From Nematostella vectensis (lineage: Eukaryota > Cnidaria > Anthozoa > Actiniaria > Edwardsiidae), in the NCBI RefSeq assembly GCF_932526225.1, contig NC_064037.1:14769703-14833702 (forward strand): a DNA stretch of 64,000 bases, written 5' to 3'. Below are positions 29,400 to 42,200 of the stretch, in pieces; positions within the stretch are counted from its first letter, which is position 1; each line of letters starts with the position of its first letter. A program made the position numbers and the translations under genes. The notes beneath the pieces were generated by a model, which was not told where the DNA came from, ran no database searches, and saw only the letters and a program-made list of their open reading frames with translations.

Positions 29400-31676
29400 A
29401 CCACCGCCAAGTTCTTAAAAGCTGCAACGCTTTAAAGATGCAACCCTGTTAAGCGTTTGAAAAGTCGTGAAATTTGAACAATATTCGGACCCTGTTTAGC
29501 ATGGTGTGGAAATGATGTATTATGGTATGCCTTTGCTGAAATGAGAATGAATAAAGAGAGTGTAAGCACCTATTGTATAGTTGCATTTGTAGTGGCATTT
29601 ATCACCTTATATTGGTCGTGTATCTCAAACTAACGAGTTAAATCTGACTCCCATAATCATAAGAGGAGAACGGGTAAATAATCCCGGTTTAGAGTCTGTG
29701 ATTGAGATGTCTGATAATCCCTGTGTTGTATTATCTTGTACGTGACGCTTTATGTTTGTTTAACGACTGGATTGCACCTTAGAAACTCACTGACCTGTAC
29801 CGCTTATAGTCCTCACTGCCGTAAGCGAACGAAACCATGGTGAGAATGTTTTCAGAGGACCTTCAGAAGGTTTGCAGTCCGAGGTGGTTAGAACGAGATA
29901 AAACACAGCCTTCACGGACAGATGAAAGGCCCCGTAGCGCTTTCACAAGGAAATGAGGATGCCAGATTATCTGGAATTGATCTTTCAATGTCAATCTTTT
30001 TACAATTATATCTTCCAAATAAAGACACGTATATGGACCAGCGATAGTTTGATCAAGAATGCAAGGAGCAAATTGTGATCCAGTTTGATCGGCAACAGTA
30101 AATGGGTGAGCAGGATATTCCCATGGATATAGGGATGATCGCACGAATGACCGCATAATGAAGATGTACCGTGCAACCTGATTGGCCAATCTTTTTGATA
30201 ATGGGAAGATAAATGCTTTGTAAATCAAAAAGGTCATCCGATGGAACAGTTACTATGTTTCCCTCAAAGTGCTTATCAAAACAACTAAAATCTAACTTCA
30301 ATTATATAAATTGTCCATACAAAAACAATCGATATCAAATAGATGTTTGATGGTTAAATGTTATTCTCGATAACCTAAGTTTAAGTTCTTATTGTTTTTT
30401 TTTTTAAGAGTGGCAATTGTATTGTAAAAAGATTATATGTAATATTAAAAAAAAGGTAACCCAAGCACATTTTCCAGTCTAAGTCATTGTTCACCGTTTC
30501 TTCTACCTAACATCTATCCTATCCTTTTACTCAGACGCTGATTAATTATGGAAAAATGGTGGCTGACTGAATCGCCGTAAATTAGTTTGTAACAGTAATG
30601 CTATTTTTTTAAAGCTGCCAGTAATCTCTCAGGTGTGTACCCAGGATTGGCTGAGGGAGGGATGACCAACATTTGACCTTCAAAGTGGGGTTCGCGCGCA
30701 CCCTGCTCACCTCCTGCGTACGCGCCTGTCTCTATCTGTCTATTGCAAAAGCGGCAGGGTCCCGCTGCTAGGTACCTTTGTACGGTTCCGACCCATAGAC
30801 CCTAGAGGTTTATTATTATATCATGCCTTTGATTATAAGATTTGGGTGTTCCCACGAGCGGTTAGCGAGACCTGAGTCAATGCGCTAACAGATTGTGTCC
30901 AGATTGGTCTCATAAATGACCTTCGACTAGACACAGGCCTTGACAGATTAGTCTCCACTCCCTGTCTTGTAGCCACGGTCTAAATTGCTCTGAATTACAT
31001 TAAATTGTATATGCAGTAGCAGATCTATGGGAAGGGTTTATGGGGGTTTAACCACCATCTTCGGCTGCCTGGCACTCAAAGTGTTTTCAGTACAGAATTT
31101 TCCGAAATGAAGCATGCCATGTGTGCCATCCCATGCCAAATGTCTCTATTGGTGCTCAGAAAATGACGGAGTTCCTGGGATGGAATATAATAACACAGCA
31201 TTTCCTTCTTGGGATGTACGCCCCCAAAATACTCTTATTGGTAACAAAATCCCCCAGTCCAATTGCTATTACGCAGGGCAAAACCCCTTTCAGCATAAAG
31301 CTAAGTCCGCTGCTGATATGGGGTCTTTATCCTTTCTGCAGCAAGAAAGATACTGAGGATAGCTCGCCTTCATTAGTTCTTTTGGCAATATCAAAACAAC
31401 TAAGTCAGCTAGCTACATTTGCGGGGATACAGTTTTCAATGCATTGATCTAGGCCTACATCACCGTTAAACCATATATATTGGTGTTCGCTTTTTGGCCG
31501 GGCCCTTCCCACTAAATAAAAATTAAACAAACAAATAAATAAACAAATCGAATCAACCCCTGAAAAAACTATTAGATGATTCTGAGAAGTTCGACTTGAA
31601 CAAGTCTGCATAGCAGCCACACTTAATGTTACACAGGTCTTCCCCACAAGCTTCCGGTGATTTCAAAAGCGGCTGC
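29400..31676. other. Intergenic, no gene seen
   Basis: Open frames of up to 124 codons on the minus strand (29863-30301) and 108 codons on the plus strand (31121-31447) have no recognisable domain and overlap each other in different frames, so they are not called. Around 30640-30720, a phrase starting GTGTACCCAGGATTGG and ending CGTACGCGCC looks like worn inverted transposon ends. Confidence 0.4.
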
Positions 31677-31680
31677 TTAA

Positions 31681-31926
31681 AGCCGCATTGTCACCAGTTT
31701 ACTTCCGGTCGATTACCTAACAATATCCGATGATTTTTAACGGAAAACGCGAAAAATATTTCAAAATATTGAAAGCAGTGTGTCCATTGGAAGTTTCTTT
31801 GAGGATGTGATTGATAATTTAGAGCGGATGGCCTGTTAAATATCTCGGATTCTAATAGATTATTTTGTCTTTTAACCGTTGAGGTTTCCGGCGGACCTCC
31901 GGAAGTAAACTGGTGACAATGCGGCT
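31681..31926. mobile_element. TTAA-flanked MITE, 246 bp, copy 1
   Basis: Terminal inverted repeats begin AGCCGCATTGTCACCAG and continue through TTTACTTCCGG. TTAA flanks both ends (31677-31680 and 31927-31930), the target-site duplication typical of piggyBac-type transposition. A second copy of identical length lies in the opposite orientation at 63019-63264. It is non-coding, so a full-length relative would have to supply transposase. Confidence 0.85.
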
Positions 31927-32139
31927 TTAAGCAAACTAGACTGGAACCTTTACTGTCACCCGCCTCAGGCAATCTGGTTTCCAGAGCCCACGTGCCAGGT
32001 GAGATACCGCTGATACAAAATTATGTAGGCTCTGGGAATGGGATTGCTAAGACGACGCTGTTGTTGTTGTAATCTTTGTTTATCGAGGGTAGCATATTTA
32101 ACCGAATATACAGATTTCTAACATATGGCCCTCGGTTAG

Positions 32140-32436
32140 TAAGCACTGTCACTGGGGGTGGTCACTGCCAGAGGGTTTATTGCGTCCCCAGTGGTTCTTT
32201 TACGTCCCTCCGGTTCAGGTTAGTGCAGCTTGAAGAGATGGGACCTCCGGTTTAGTGTCCTTATCCGAGAAGACTGGAAACACGGGAGAATAACTTCAAC
32301 TCACTTGTGACACAAATTCGAACCAAGGCAGGAACCCGGAAAAATCCCCAGTTGGAGCCAGGATTCGAACCTGGGCCACAGCGGTGAGAGGCCGACGCGC
32401 ACATTAGGCCAACACACTAGGCCACCCGCGCGTACC
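32140..32436 (-). mobile_element. tRNA-derived SINE (degenerate), minus strand
   Basis: Read on the minus strand from about 32436, the sequence has an A-box-like GTGGCCTAGTGTGTTGGCC and, about 45 bp on, a consensus B box GGTTCGAATCC, the internal RNA polymerase III promoter of tRNAs. The anticodon arm does not fold properly (no T at position 33, mispaired stem), so this is not a functional tRNA. A tail with related wording (AAATCAACTCAC, GTCGAACCAGGAACTC) occurs in PPIL2 intron 19 near 44965-45010, which supports a dispersed SINE family. The 3' limit is approximate. Confidence 0.65.
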
Positions 32437-35400
32437 TAGGGTTAACCCGACCCCCTCCCCTCGTTTCAAATCCAAGATTTGACTAAATCCAATTAAGTAG
32501 ACAACGAATTATTACTTTGGCGAAATGGGAGGTTTCCTCTAACACCCCTACATCATGTAGTACCTATACATGGAAAAGGGAAAACGAAGTCAAAACGTAA
32601 AACGTTTACCTTCAAAATTCAAAAAAATAGTTTTGAAAAAACTACATTGCAATGTGTCTTCTTTGTGTTGTGTCTTCTTTGTGTTGGCGCCGTCATGTGT
32701 CTATGTGATGAAAACTAGCCGAAATTTGTACCCACAAAAACACCAAGCTTGCTAATCCCATATTGAACCTTTAGGCCGCTATCAGAGCTTCATAAAGCAG
32801 CAGTAGGAATAAACGCTAGAGAACACATATTTACCTCTTGTGAAATCATTTGATCTGTTTTAAAACACACTCGCACTAAGACACATTTTGTCGCGCGCGA
32901 GCATGCAAATTTGGCGGGAAACAATGTGCGCGCTTATTGGTTAATGTACGCCAGGCCCTGATTTTGTAAAAATGCAAATAGATTTAGTGTTTTTGTGTAC
33001 GGGGTTTTCTAGTCTCTCTTGCTTTCCTCGGTCGAATCTTCCGATCATCAATCTCAACACACCATGTATTTACGGATGAGACAGTCTAATGGCTTCGTAG
33101 CGATACGTAACATTGCTTTGACAACGAAAATAGTGTTTACCTCACAACAAACGACTTTAGCCAGATTTAATCAAATATTGATGATGCGTATTTTTTTCAA
33201 TTTTATGATTTTTATCAGCCATATAGGCCGAGAAGAGAAGATCTATGTAATTTTTTATTCATTTAACATTGCATTCAAGATAAACTCATTGTAGAGTACT
33301 ATGAAACAACAAATAACAACAAATAAAGTCAAATTAATGAAAAAAAATATATCACCAGCAATTATTCACATATGGTAGCGCTCCATAGCGTAGTCTCCTT
33401 TTTTTACGATTAAAACTCACCTATTATATGGGCCCTTAGGCTATTCTTATAGATTACGAAAATAAGAAACACTGCCGTGACTAAGTAAGTATTATTATTC
33501 AGTTGCTTAGTAAGACCCTTATTGCTTTAAAAAAACATATGAATGATAAATTTTAGACTATTTTATAATTGGTTTTGATCGATTTGAACACTCGCATGAT
33601 GATTTTTTCCGGTGTCAAATAATCGCGTCAAAATTCCTTTTTTTATATTAGTTCACATATAGAATCACCAAAAATTAAAAGCATCCATTAAATTGAGACC
33701 CATTTTGACAATATATAGAAGCTGCTTCAATATTCTGCTGCGTTTTTTTTCTTTTTTTAAGGGCCTTAATAAATAAATATTGAGAATGAAGTTGAAGTTG
33801 TGATGTTTTAAAGAGCCGCGTATGGACGGTTTAGAGATAAGATATATATTCGCCTTATGCTCAAATGGGTTTCTTCTTATATATTTAAAGAAAAATATTA
33901 ATAGTCGAAAGAACCTTAGACCAGTAGAACTGTCGTCGGCAAAAGTATATCCGGTATGTAATTTATTGGACTAGAAATTCGCTTCTTAGCGGATTAGGTT
34001 GACGAAGCATATAAAAAATTTCCGAACGAAAACAATATATCATGTACTGACCTTTGAGATGTAGAAACCACGAAAAAATACGTGTTTTACAGTAAAACAT
34101 GAGCAATACTGGTATAGATTCAGCAAGCAGTTAGACAATCGGCTTAACAAAGGGTTTGTGCAAGACAACTCCCTAGCTACCAATAAAAATAAGCCTATAA
34201 AATACTACCAATAACATTGTATTTACCTTGAACAGTCCTCCATCCACACTGCCATCAGCTTGGTTGGGGATTCTAGTGGGTAGCTAATATTATTTTAACG
34301 ATGTGACCGCTGATTTTTCCCTTCGGCTTCCCTCATGATTTCAAGTGGTGTCAGAAGTGGGAGATGATGAAAATATTCGCAGGTTGTAACCGCCACTGCA
34401 AAGCAGATGTTATTTGGTCGAAGATATGCTAAGTACGCTGCTCAGAGCGTCTTCCGAAATGTGTTTACACACAAAATCGACTATTTGATTGGACGTCTAA
34501 GTCCTTTTGCTTTGTTTTCTCGAGAAACTTGTTAATCAGTTCATCTGCATCGAATGACACGTTTCTTATGAAATTTACGACCTTTTAATAAGATGTAGGC
34601 TCTGAGAATCGCCAACGTATGAATAATTTGTTCATTTTTCTTTTATTTTTATCTTATTTTCCTTTCCAAAAAATATTATGAAGAAACAGAACACCTGTTG
34701 CAACTACTTCGTTCTTTAGAGGAATATGAAATATTTATTCTTTAGCTCAAATATAACCACATTTTTGTAACATAATGTATTTGCTTTTTGGGTTAGATAT
34801 CCATGGCGTTATTTATTTATATCACGTGTTTTTTTACAGTATTTAGATTCTTTTTTAAAAATTTATAATTCATCAATAGAAAAAAAAAACATTCAAGAAG
34901 AACAAAGCTAAGTCATGCCATAAGTCGATGTAATATTTAAAAATATACCGGGCGCTAGTCTTATTGGAGAGGGGACGCTTATTTCACTTCGTCGGATAAT
35001 ACCAACTTCTGAAAACAAAACTTAATTTGCGATTAACTGAAACGCCATACCCCTAAACTGCCCAAAGATTCTCTATATGATAATATGGTAATAAAGCTGG
35101 CTCCGCTTTTAGGCAGTGCCTAAATCTATATATTTTCATTTTTATAAATCGATGACAATATCATTGTAACGTGAGAATGGTCTGCGAGCTAAGTAAAGTG
35201 AAGATTTACACAATTCAAGTAGTCATTAATTCCAAAATTCGAGGTCGAGGGGGGCCTTATTAGGGCGGGGCACTTTTTTTAAGGAGGGCGCTTGTTCAAA
35301 TCATTACGGTAACCTTTTTTATGGTATAGGTTTTTTTCACAAAGTTTCATCAATAATATAGGAAGAATTATAGACTTGAAATAAACATACGATCAAAACA

Positions 35401-35880
35401 TAAAATAGAAACCATACGTTTTCAAACCAGAACCAAGGTCAAAGCTGTAGGATACAAACTTTAGTGGTGCATGTTTTTAGCTTTATTCTGGTAGCTTTAT
35501 GGTTTGGGAATAAATAGAGACGTCTTTTCCTCCTCTTTCTTTCTCGCACGCTCCCTGTGTGCCCGATCTACGCGACGCCCTGGGTCCCCGAGGATGCAGT
35601 ATGCATCTATCAGTATTGAATAAAAATAAAAGTTTGGTTTTGATTTTGTGATTATTGTTGATTGTTTGATATTACTTCCTTTTGTCTGTCTGTTACTACT
35701 TTATCCAGGTGAAGAGAAAAATGGGTCATTTTTCATTTTTTTATAAAGCTGTCTTTCAAGGCACGTCTTTGTTGCTTTAATTCATTTTCAGTCTCTCTTC
35801 ATTTTTTCAAATCTACTTATCAAGCTTTCTTGTATTAATTTCTCAATGCTGGAGTTTTCTGTTTGGTTCAACCCATATAT
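32437..35880. other. Intergenic, AT-rich, no gene seen
   Basis: About 3.4 kb of AT-rich sequence with homopolymer A and T runs and only short frames (91 codons or fewer) without recognisable domains. The right end should contain the BOLA2 3' UTR: TTTAAT at 35776-35781 reads ATTAAA on the minus strand, about 100 bp after the BOLA2 stop, a plausible poly(A) signal. Confidence 0.45.
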
Positions 35881-38800
35881 TCAGTTAGCTTGTTGTTTAG
35901 CCCATTGCTCTGGGGTATATGTCTTTTGGGAGAATGCATGAATGGTCTTCATTTCTTCTTCAAGGCAGCCGTAGACCATCTTATGTCTCTGAAGTAACGG
36001 CTTTCCTTGGAATTTCTCTGACACTATGACTGCCTCAATTTTGGCACCACACCCATCGGACAAGTCCTTTACTTCCTATAAAAAATCATATTAAGCATTA
36101 ATATCGCAGGAATCATCAATAAGTCCAGTTTCTATTTCCACTGTGTTCACTGGACATAGAGAAGGCCCCTCTTTTTCAGGGAAGTCATTCAAAATTATTT
36201 GCTACATCATGGAATATTCAGATATTTTTGCATACATTTATGTTACACTCGAAGGGAATCTTTATGGCATGGTACCGTATGTGCGTGAAATTAGTCTAAA
36301 ACTGAAGTTTCTATTGTATTTATATGCATCCTCAGTGGGAATTAACAACTGGAATTTTTTTGTTTTTTTTTGCGTTTTTTCTTCGAATAAGCACTCCCAT
36401 AGACATGACAAAAAAACATGACTTGACGTTTCCAATAAGCTCATTTCACATCAAATAAGGCGGATAATTCCCCTAAGTACATAGTGAGTAATATCAAACA
36501 AAATATCAAATGCGACTTTTTTTAATTAATGCGACTTTTTGTAAAGTGTCATTGAAATTTGACCTTTTTTCCCTAGCTTATACATAGCGCAAGGAAGATC
36601 AAGGAAAGATTGTCTTAAAAAGCCAAAATCTGGGTATGCTCAGTTCGGCCTAACGTTGTTTGTGTTTTGAAAAGGGAAAATCTGTCGGGAATACAAGGAA
36701 CTGATGGCCATTGTAAAAAATTGTATCTTCTTTCTCAATCTCTTCGAAGTGTGCTGTTCAGGGTTTTTCATCATGTCACTCCTATAAAGGCTGTTTTACA
36801 TGATGCCTTAATTATCATAATAAGAGACATGCATGTGTACTTTGCATTATTATGCAATCACAATTTGCAGTCATATGCAGTGTCATAAGATATTGTTTTT
36901 TTTTTTTTGGGGGGGGGGGTTGTTTTCTATGATAATGATTGTTGATACTTTTCTTTCGAACTCATAAAATCATAAACACAAAAGTGAAAATGCAAACACT
37001 TTGTAGAGTCTGTATGCAAAACAAATTACAATCGACCTTGAAGTGCAGTTTTTATCTATGACATCTTCTACTGTCTAAGATCACTTACTATTGTTACAAA
37101 GGATCCTGTACATAACTCGGCAGCCTTACAGCTATGAATAATGACATGTAAACAAACCTCTTGCCCTAATCCCAAGAAAAAAACTGCAAACAAGCCCCCG
37201 TTCCCTCACCACCTATCCCAGTAACCACAGCTGTATAAGCCTCTGCCTATTTTGGGATTTTGATGTGCATTTTAGATCATCATTCATTTTTCATCATCAG
37301 CCTCTAGTGAGATCAAAATGAAGTTTTCAATTGCATATGTTTTGAATGTGTGTCTGGTGTGAAGAACTTTAATTTCCCTGTTATTTTGATAAAAATACAT
37401 CCATCTGGGAATTTGAACTCATGTTTGAAAGAGAAAGATGATGTATTTGTTTTTTATGTGTGGCCAAAATAGAAGCGGCTATGAAGTGATCAATTTTCAA
37501 TAGACAAGATAAATTTTAGTGACAGGGTCAGTGTACTGCAGATTAGAGGGGGGGAGTGGAGTAGTCATAGCTGTCAACCCAACTGGGACAGAAATCTTGT
37601 GACATAGGGTTAAATACAGTAAATATGTGAAAAGACTAAAGAGAGCCAATGTGGGTGAATTCTGAAATACAGAGAATGTATAAACATTCTCACATAAAAT
37701 TTGGCTTGTGATGAGGTCCAAAATCTTGTGACAGTATGTTAGTTGACAGCAAGGGTCTCTTTCCACAATGCACTCTTTCCAAGTATATTATCAACTGATT
37801 CGCCCTCGCGATGGAGCCAGTTTGCCATGGACGTCATAGCGATATGATATCTCCAGGCTGATGAGTTTGAAAAGTCAACCTGTGTTTATGCCTACTGCGT
37901 CAATTTGGGTGTAAGACTGCCCATTTCAGCTGTAAATATTTCACTTGTTGAATTTAAGACTCATTGGCCACATAAGCTTTCCAAATGAGCTACAACAGCA
38001 ATGAATTGCATTATTTGCCGAGAGGGAAGAGTTGCTGAAGAAGTTCAAGGAATGCCCTTCGCCCGTACAAAGACAAAAATAAGTCGGTTTGTTTATGATA
38101 TAACACATTCAATAATCATTTTTTGTATATTACTGCCAACCTAAGACAGTAAACAAAAAACTGTCGAGGCGTAAGTAAGAGCACAGCTCACTGTCAATGG
38201 TTCTGTCAAGCTCGACCAAGGCAAAATTCACACCAAAATTAGCTCATTTCGTCTGACAAAAAAAGTGATCAAAACGTGGAGTAATATCAATACCTGATGT
38301 TCATTGACTATTAAACGGTTGATTTAAGCTGAAATATGACCTAGTACTCAATTGCTTCATTGAGAAATGATAATTTTAAACACTGCAATCGTACAAACAT
38401 GACAAACGTCACTCAAGGCATACAAATTTCTGACATAAAACAAAAGCTTTCAAAAGGCGGAAATTGTCTAAAGAAATCAATACACAGACAGTTCATAAGG
38501 TCAACATTACAGCTGATAGCTTTGTTTACCATCGGGCAATCCCTCGGAGGAGCACTGTGCTCGTCAAGTCACGCTACAATTAAGCTCCAATCGCCAGTAA
38601 AAGTGAAATTTTTCGCGCAAAGCATGACTGGAAGACGTGTCTCCCCTCCCCTGTTGACAGCTAATGTAGGCAGGAAGTGGGGCACTGGGGGCACACCCCC
38701 CCCCCTAATTTTTTCAAACATTATAAGGAAATGACCAGTTGTGGCGTAGCCGTGTCCCCTTAAATTTTCCTATGGCCTCTGTGGCCAGAGTTTACGGTTA

Positions 38801-39056
38801 ATCCATGCATGTGTATCTCTCTCTCCTTTATCTACTGTAAAACTGAATGCATTTCTGCCATCTACTGTTAAACCAACAGATCCGCAAAAGCCGAAATAAG
38901 GTGTCATTTAGAGCGGCTAACCTTGACACATCATACTGTATGCCATTTCATAGGGCAAGTAATATCTTATCTTCAGTATATCTTATAACCTACCACGTGT
39001 GAAGCCTCAAACTCTTTCTTCAACTTTTCCTCGACAAGTTGACAAACGTTACTCAT
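35881..39056 (-). CDS. BOLA2: BolA family protein, BOLA2-type (2 exons, 85 aa)
   Basis: BolA2 works with monothiol glutaredoxin 3 in cytosolic and nuclear [2Fe-2S] cluster handling. Coding exon 1 is 39056-38994 (MSNVCQLVEEKLKKEFEASH then V), with donor GTAGGT. Exon 2 is 36075-35881, with acceptor TTATAG, giving 21 + 64 = 85 residues, the usual BOLA2 length. Family hallmarks are FQGKPLLQRHKMVY, with the conserved His after Arg that acts as a cluster ligand, then EEEMKTIHAF and QKTYTPEQWAKQQ. The conserved Cys region is present as SDGCGAKIEAVIV. The single intron (36076-38993) is phase 0 and contains a dispersed repeat at 37566. The gene lies head to head with PPIL2. Confidence in family and exon structure is high. 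Confidence 0.95.
37566..37732. repeat. Dispersed repeat, copy in BOLA2 intron
   Basis: Starting CATAGCTGTCAACCCAACT and ending AATCTTGTGAC, this stretch matches 63847-64000 in the same orientation, with shared phrases AAAGAGAGCCAATG, GGGTGAAT, ACATTCTCACA and ATGAGGTCCAA. It is probably a non-autonomous transposon. The second copy is cut by the window end. Confidence 0.7.
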
Positions 39057-39259
39057 CTTGAAATAAGGAGAAAAAAAATGAGCCAAACGCAAAATAAAAT
39101 GAATCGTGCTTTTTTTTTTCTCACTCCTGTGCGACTGTCGATCTTGTCAGCGGTTGTTTCCATGAAGTACACTCATTGACTTTCTGCACATTTTGTTCAA
39201 GTGCTAACCGCTGGTCACTAAACTTTTCCAAATTCTCGAAGGAATGATACGATAAAAAC
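39057..39259. promoter_or_regulatory. Bidirectional promoter between BOLA2 and PPIL2
   Basis: The BOLA2 ATG (39056, minus) and the PPIL2 ATG (39260, plus) are separated by only 203 bp, which must hold both 5' UTRs and the shared core promoter. I saw no clear TATA box in the expected place on either strand. T-rich and A-rich tracts and ordinary sequence fill it, which fits a TATA-less housekeeping promoter. Functional coupling is inferred from spacing only. Confidence 0.75.
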
Positions 39260-42200
39260 ATGGGCAAGAAACAGCATCAAAAAGACAAATTGTGAGCGAT
39301 CTCTGTGGTATTGTAACAGTGGGGATGATAAACATGACGAAGATATAATTTACGTTTCAGATATATCACAAACAAGGAATGGAAGGAAGAGTGGGGAGGA
39401 AAAAGACCAGGTCTGTCATCTTTATTTCAAGCTGTCGTTAATAACTTTCTTTTTGTTAACGATTGTCTTGTACCTAGATGCTGGTGAGAGAGCAGCATTC
39501 AGAAGGCTCCCTTTCCATTGTTGCAGGTTAGTGGGAGTTCAGTTTTAATATGTCTGTGTTTTTTTTATGTTGAGATTTGTTGTTTATGTTACAGTGGACA
39601 AAGGTAGGGGGGTACAGAGTTAACAAATATTAGGCTATTGATATTAAGACCACGAAATCGTCTCTAAATTGGCTGAAATGTGCCTTGTTTTGTAACACAC
39701 TTTCACTGTTTACTTAGAAAACCTGTGCATGTAAATTTGTGCAATCTGAGCTGCTTCCCTGTGAAGCGCAAACAGACTCTGTTGTGCTAGCTAAATCATA
39801 TCTGACAAATAATATCATGCCATGCAGATATGTAACTCAAGATCCATTGTTTCTTTTATTTACGATGTGTGTAATAAAGTGGCATTCAAAACCTGAAGTG
39901 ATAAATGGTATAGATCTGTCAGCAAAACCCATCATTCAGAAGTGGAAAATGTATTATTTCAAAAGATATTATGGGAAAGAAGCCAGTGTTGCAAGTGTTT
40001 CTCTGCGGTCAAAGCAAAAGACGGCTAGTTTACAGGAAAAATGACAATATTAGCTACACTTACTGGACTTCATCCTTTGGGTCGCTCAGGATGGCTAGAG
40101 TACAACAGCGGTTGTCTGAGCACTCAAACAAAACTCTGTAGATTTTGCAAAATCAGCATAAAAGCTGAGCTTGAGGAGAAATAGGTTTCAGCCTAATTTG
40201 TCTAGTGGAGACTTTGTTGCAACTTCACACCAAAAGGTGTTTTAATTGTGTGAATTCTAGTAAGAATGTACACAGAGAGCTTGTTGCAAAACAAGCATTT
40301 CAGACAGTATAGACTGGATCTTATGGTTTCACTAGCAAAATTGAGTCGGTAAACAAACTCTTTTCCTCCTGCACTTAGAAACGGGTCAAACATTAAAAGA
40401 AATATTGCTGCTTATGCCTGGTGCACACTAGTGACATAATGACATGGGTGCGCACACTCTATTTATCCCAAAATAATGACATGGACATAATGACATCAAA
40501 GAAAAAAACTTTTTTTTTTCTCTTATGTTGGGCTTTTCAAGGTGTCAACCCTTCGCACTTGAACATACGAAGATAAGAGTGTGCTCGCCCATGTCGTTAT
40601 GTCACTAATGTTCACCAGGCATTAGTGGTTTTTGTGTTGTGTTTGATAATAAGTAGTAAGCTCAAAGGGCACAGTCTGTCAGTCTTTGACATGTTTTTGC
40701 AACTTTGTTTTCAGTCTTTCCCTCCAGCCATTTGAACATCCACTTTGCACAAAGGAAGGGGTTATCTTTGATCTTGTGTAAGTGTTTGGATATTTTTATG
40801 TACATTTTGATCTTATGTTCTTGAAGTTTTTTTTAAATTCTAGATTTTATTTCTTTCCTTTAGTAATATTGTTCCATACCTGAAGAAATATGGCCGAAAT
40901 CCGGTGACAGGAGAGGTTTGAACTATTGTTTTACACACTGGTGGTACAAATCTCATAGCATTAACTGTATTTTTTTTTTCATTTTCAGCCTATGCAAGTC
41001 AAAGAATTGATAAAACTACACTTTCACAAGAATGCTGATGGTACATGCACTTTTTTTTATAAGAACGTCTAATTTTTAGTTGATGCTGGGCCGTTCTTAT
41101 TTTTGGGGCATTTTAAGGCTGAAAATGTTCTTAAGTATGTTCTTAAATTTTAGTGCTTATGAAATATAGTACCCAAAAAATTATAAGGAGGAGAATAACA
41201 CAAATGATCAATATAATATTTAAGGCTGTTATTAATGAACACAATTTAACACTGCATTTTAGAACACAAAGGACAAAAAACAATATTTTGCTGCTATCTG
41301 AGCCTTGGCATGTTCGCCTGGATGTTCTTATAAAAAGGTTCTTATTAATAAAAAGAGTGTAATGATTGTCCTTGTTTGTTCTGAAATGTTCTGGATTTCA
41401 AAGAAATGTACTAGCTTCAGTCAGATGGTTTTCAATGATATGGTCATGATATTATCAATACCTAAGAACCTGTTAATATATGTAATATGTCTTCATTCAG
41501 GAAAATACCACTGTCCTGTTACTTACAAGGTCTTCAACCAAAATACCAATATTGTTGCCATAAAAACTTCTGGGAATGTTTACTGTTTAGATGTGAGTAC
41601 CAATAAAAACCTGTTTATTTATGATTGATAACTTTCCATGGGTGCAATTAAAGAAGTTACTGTCATTTACTTACTTGATGGAGGTAGCAGTCAATTAAAA
41701 AATAATAATCTTCAGCTTTCATCAATTTTAGGCTGTAGAGCAGCTAAATTTTAAGGCAAAGAACTTTAGAGATTTACTCACTGACGAGGCGTTCACCAGA
41801 AAAGATGTCATTACCCTACAGGTACACTAGAGGAGTGATTGTTTTGCAATTGTATTTTATTTCTTAACAACAAATTTCAAATCATTTGATTTGTTTTTAT
41901 TTTCAACATTTTCTCTAAGGTTGAGTTTTAATTAGAGAAATGCAAAATTGTTGTCTCTGGCTTCCTGCGGAGCAAAAAGGAGCAAATCATTGGGGGAAGT
42001 GTAGAGAGCCACAGGAGACCCCAAACACTCTTAGAGCTTTATTTTGCTGAGAGCCTTTTTTTGCCTATAGAGTTGCCTGCGGAGGAGGCTAAGTTATTCT
42101 AAAAAAGTATGCATTTTTTTTAGAAAAGAAGGGTCTGTGCTTGCAATAGGGTGATTTAGATCCACAAAGCTGGCAAGGTATGCTGGCCTTGCGCTCATTT

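Noticed and set aside
32350-32436. Possible tRNA gene on the minus strand
   Set aside because: The A and B boxes are present but the anticodon arm does not pair and lacks T33, so it is called a SINE.
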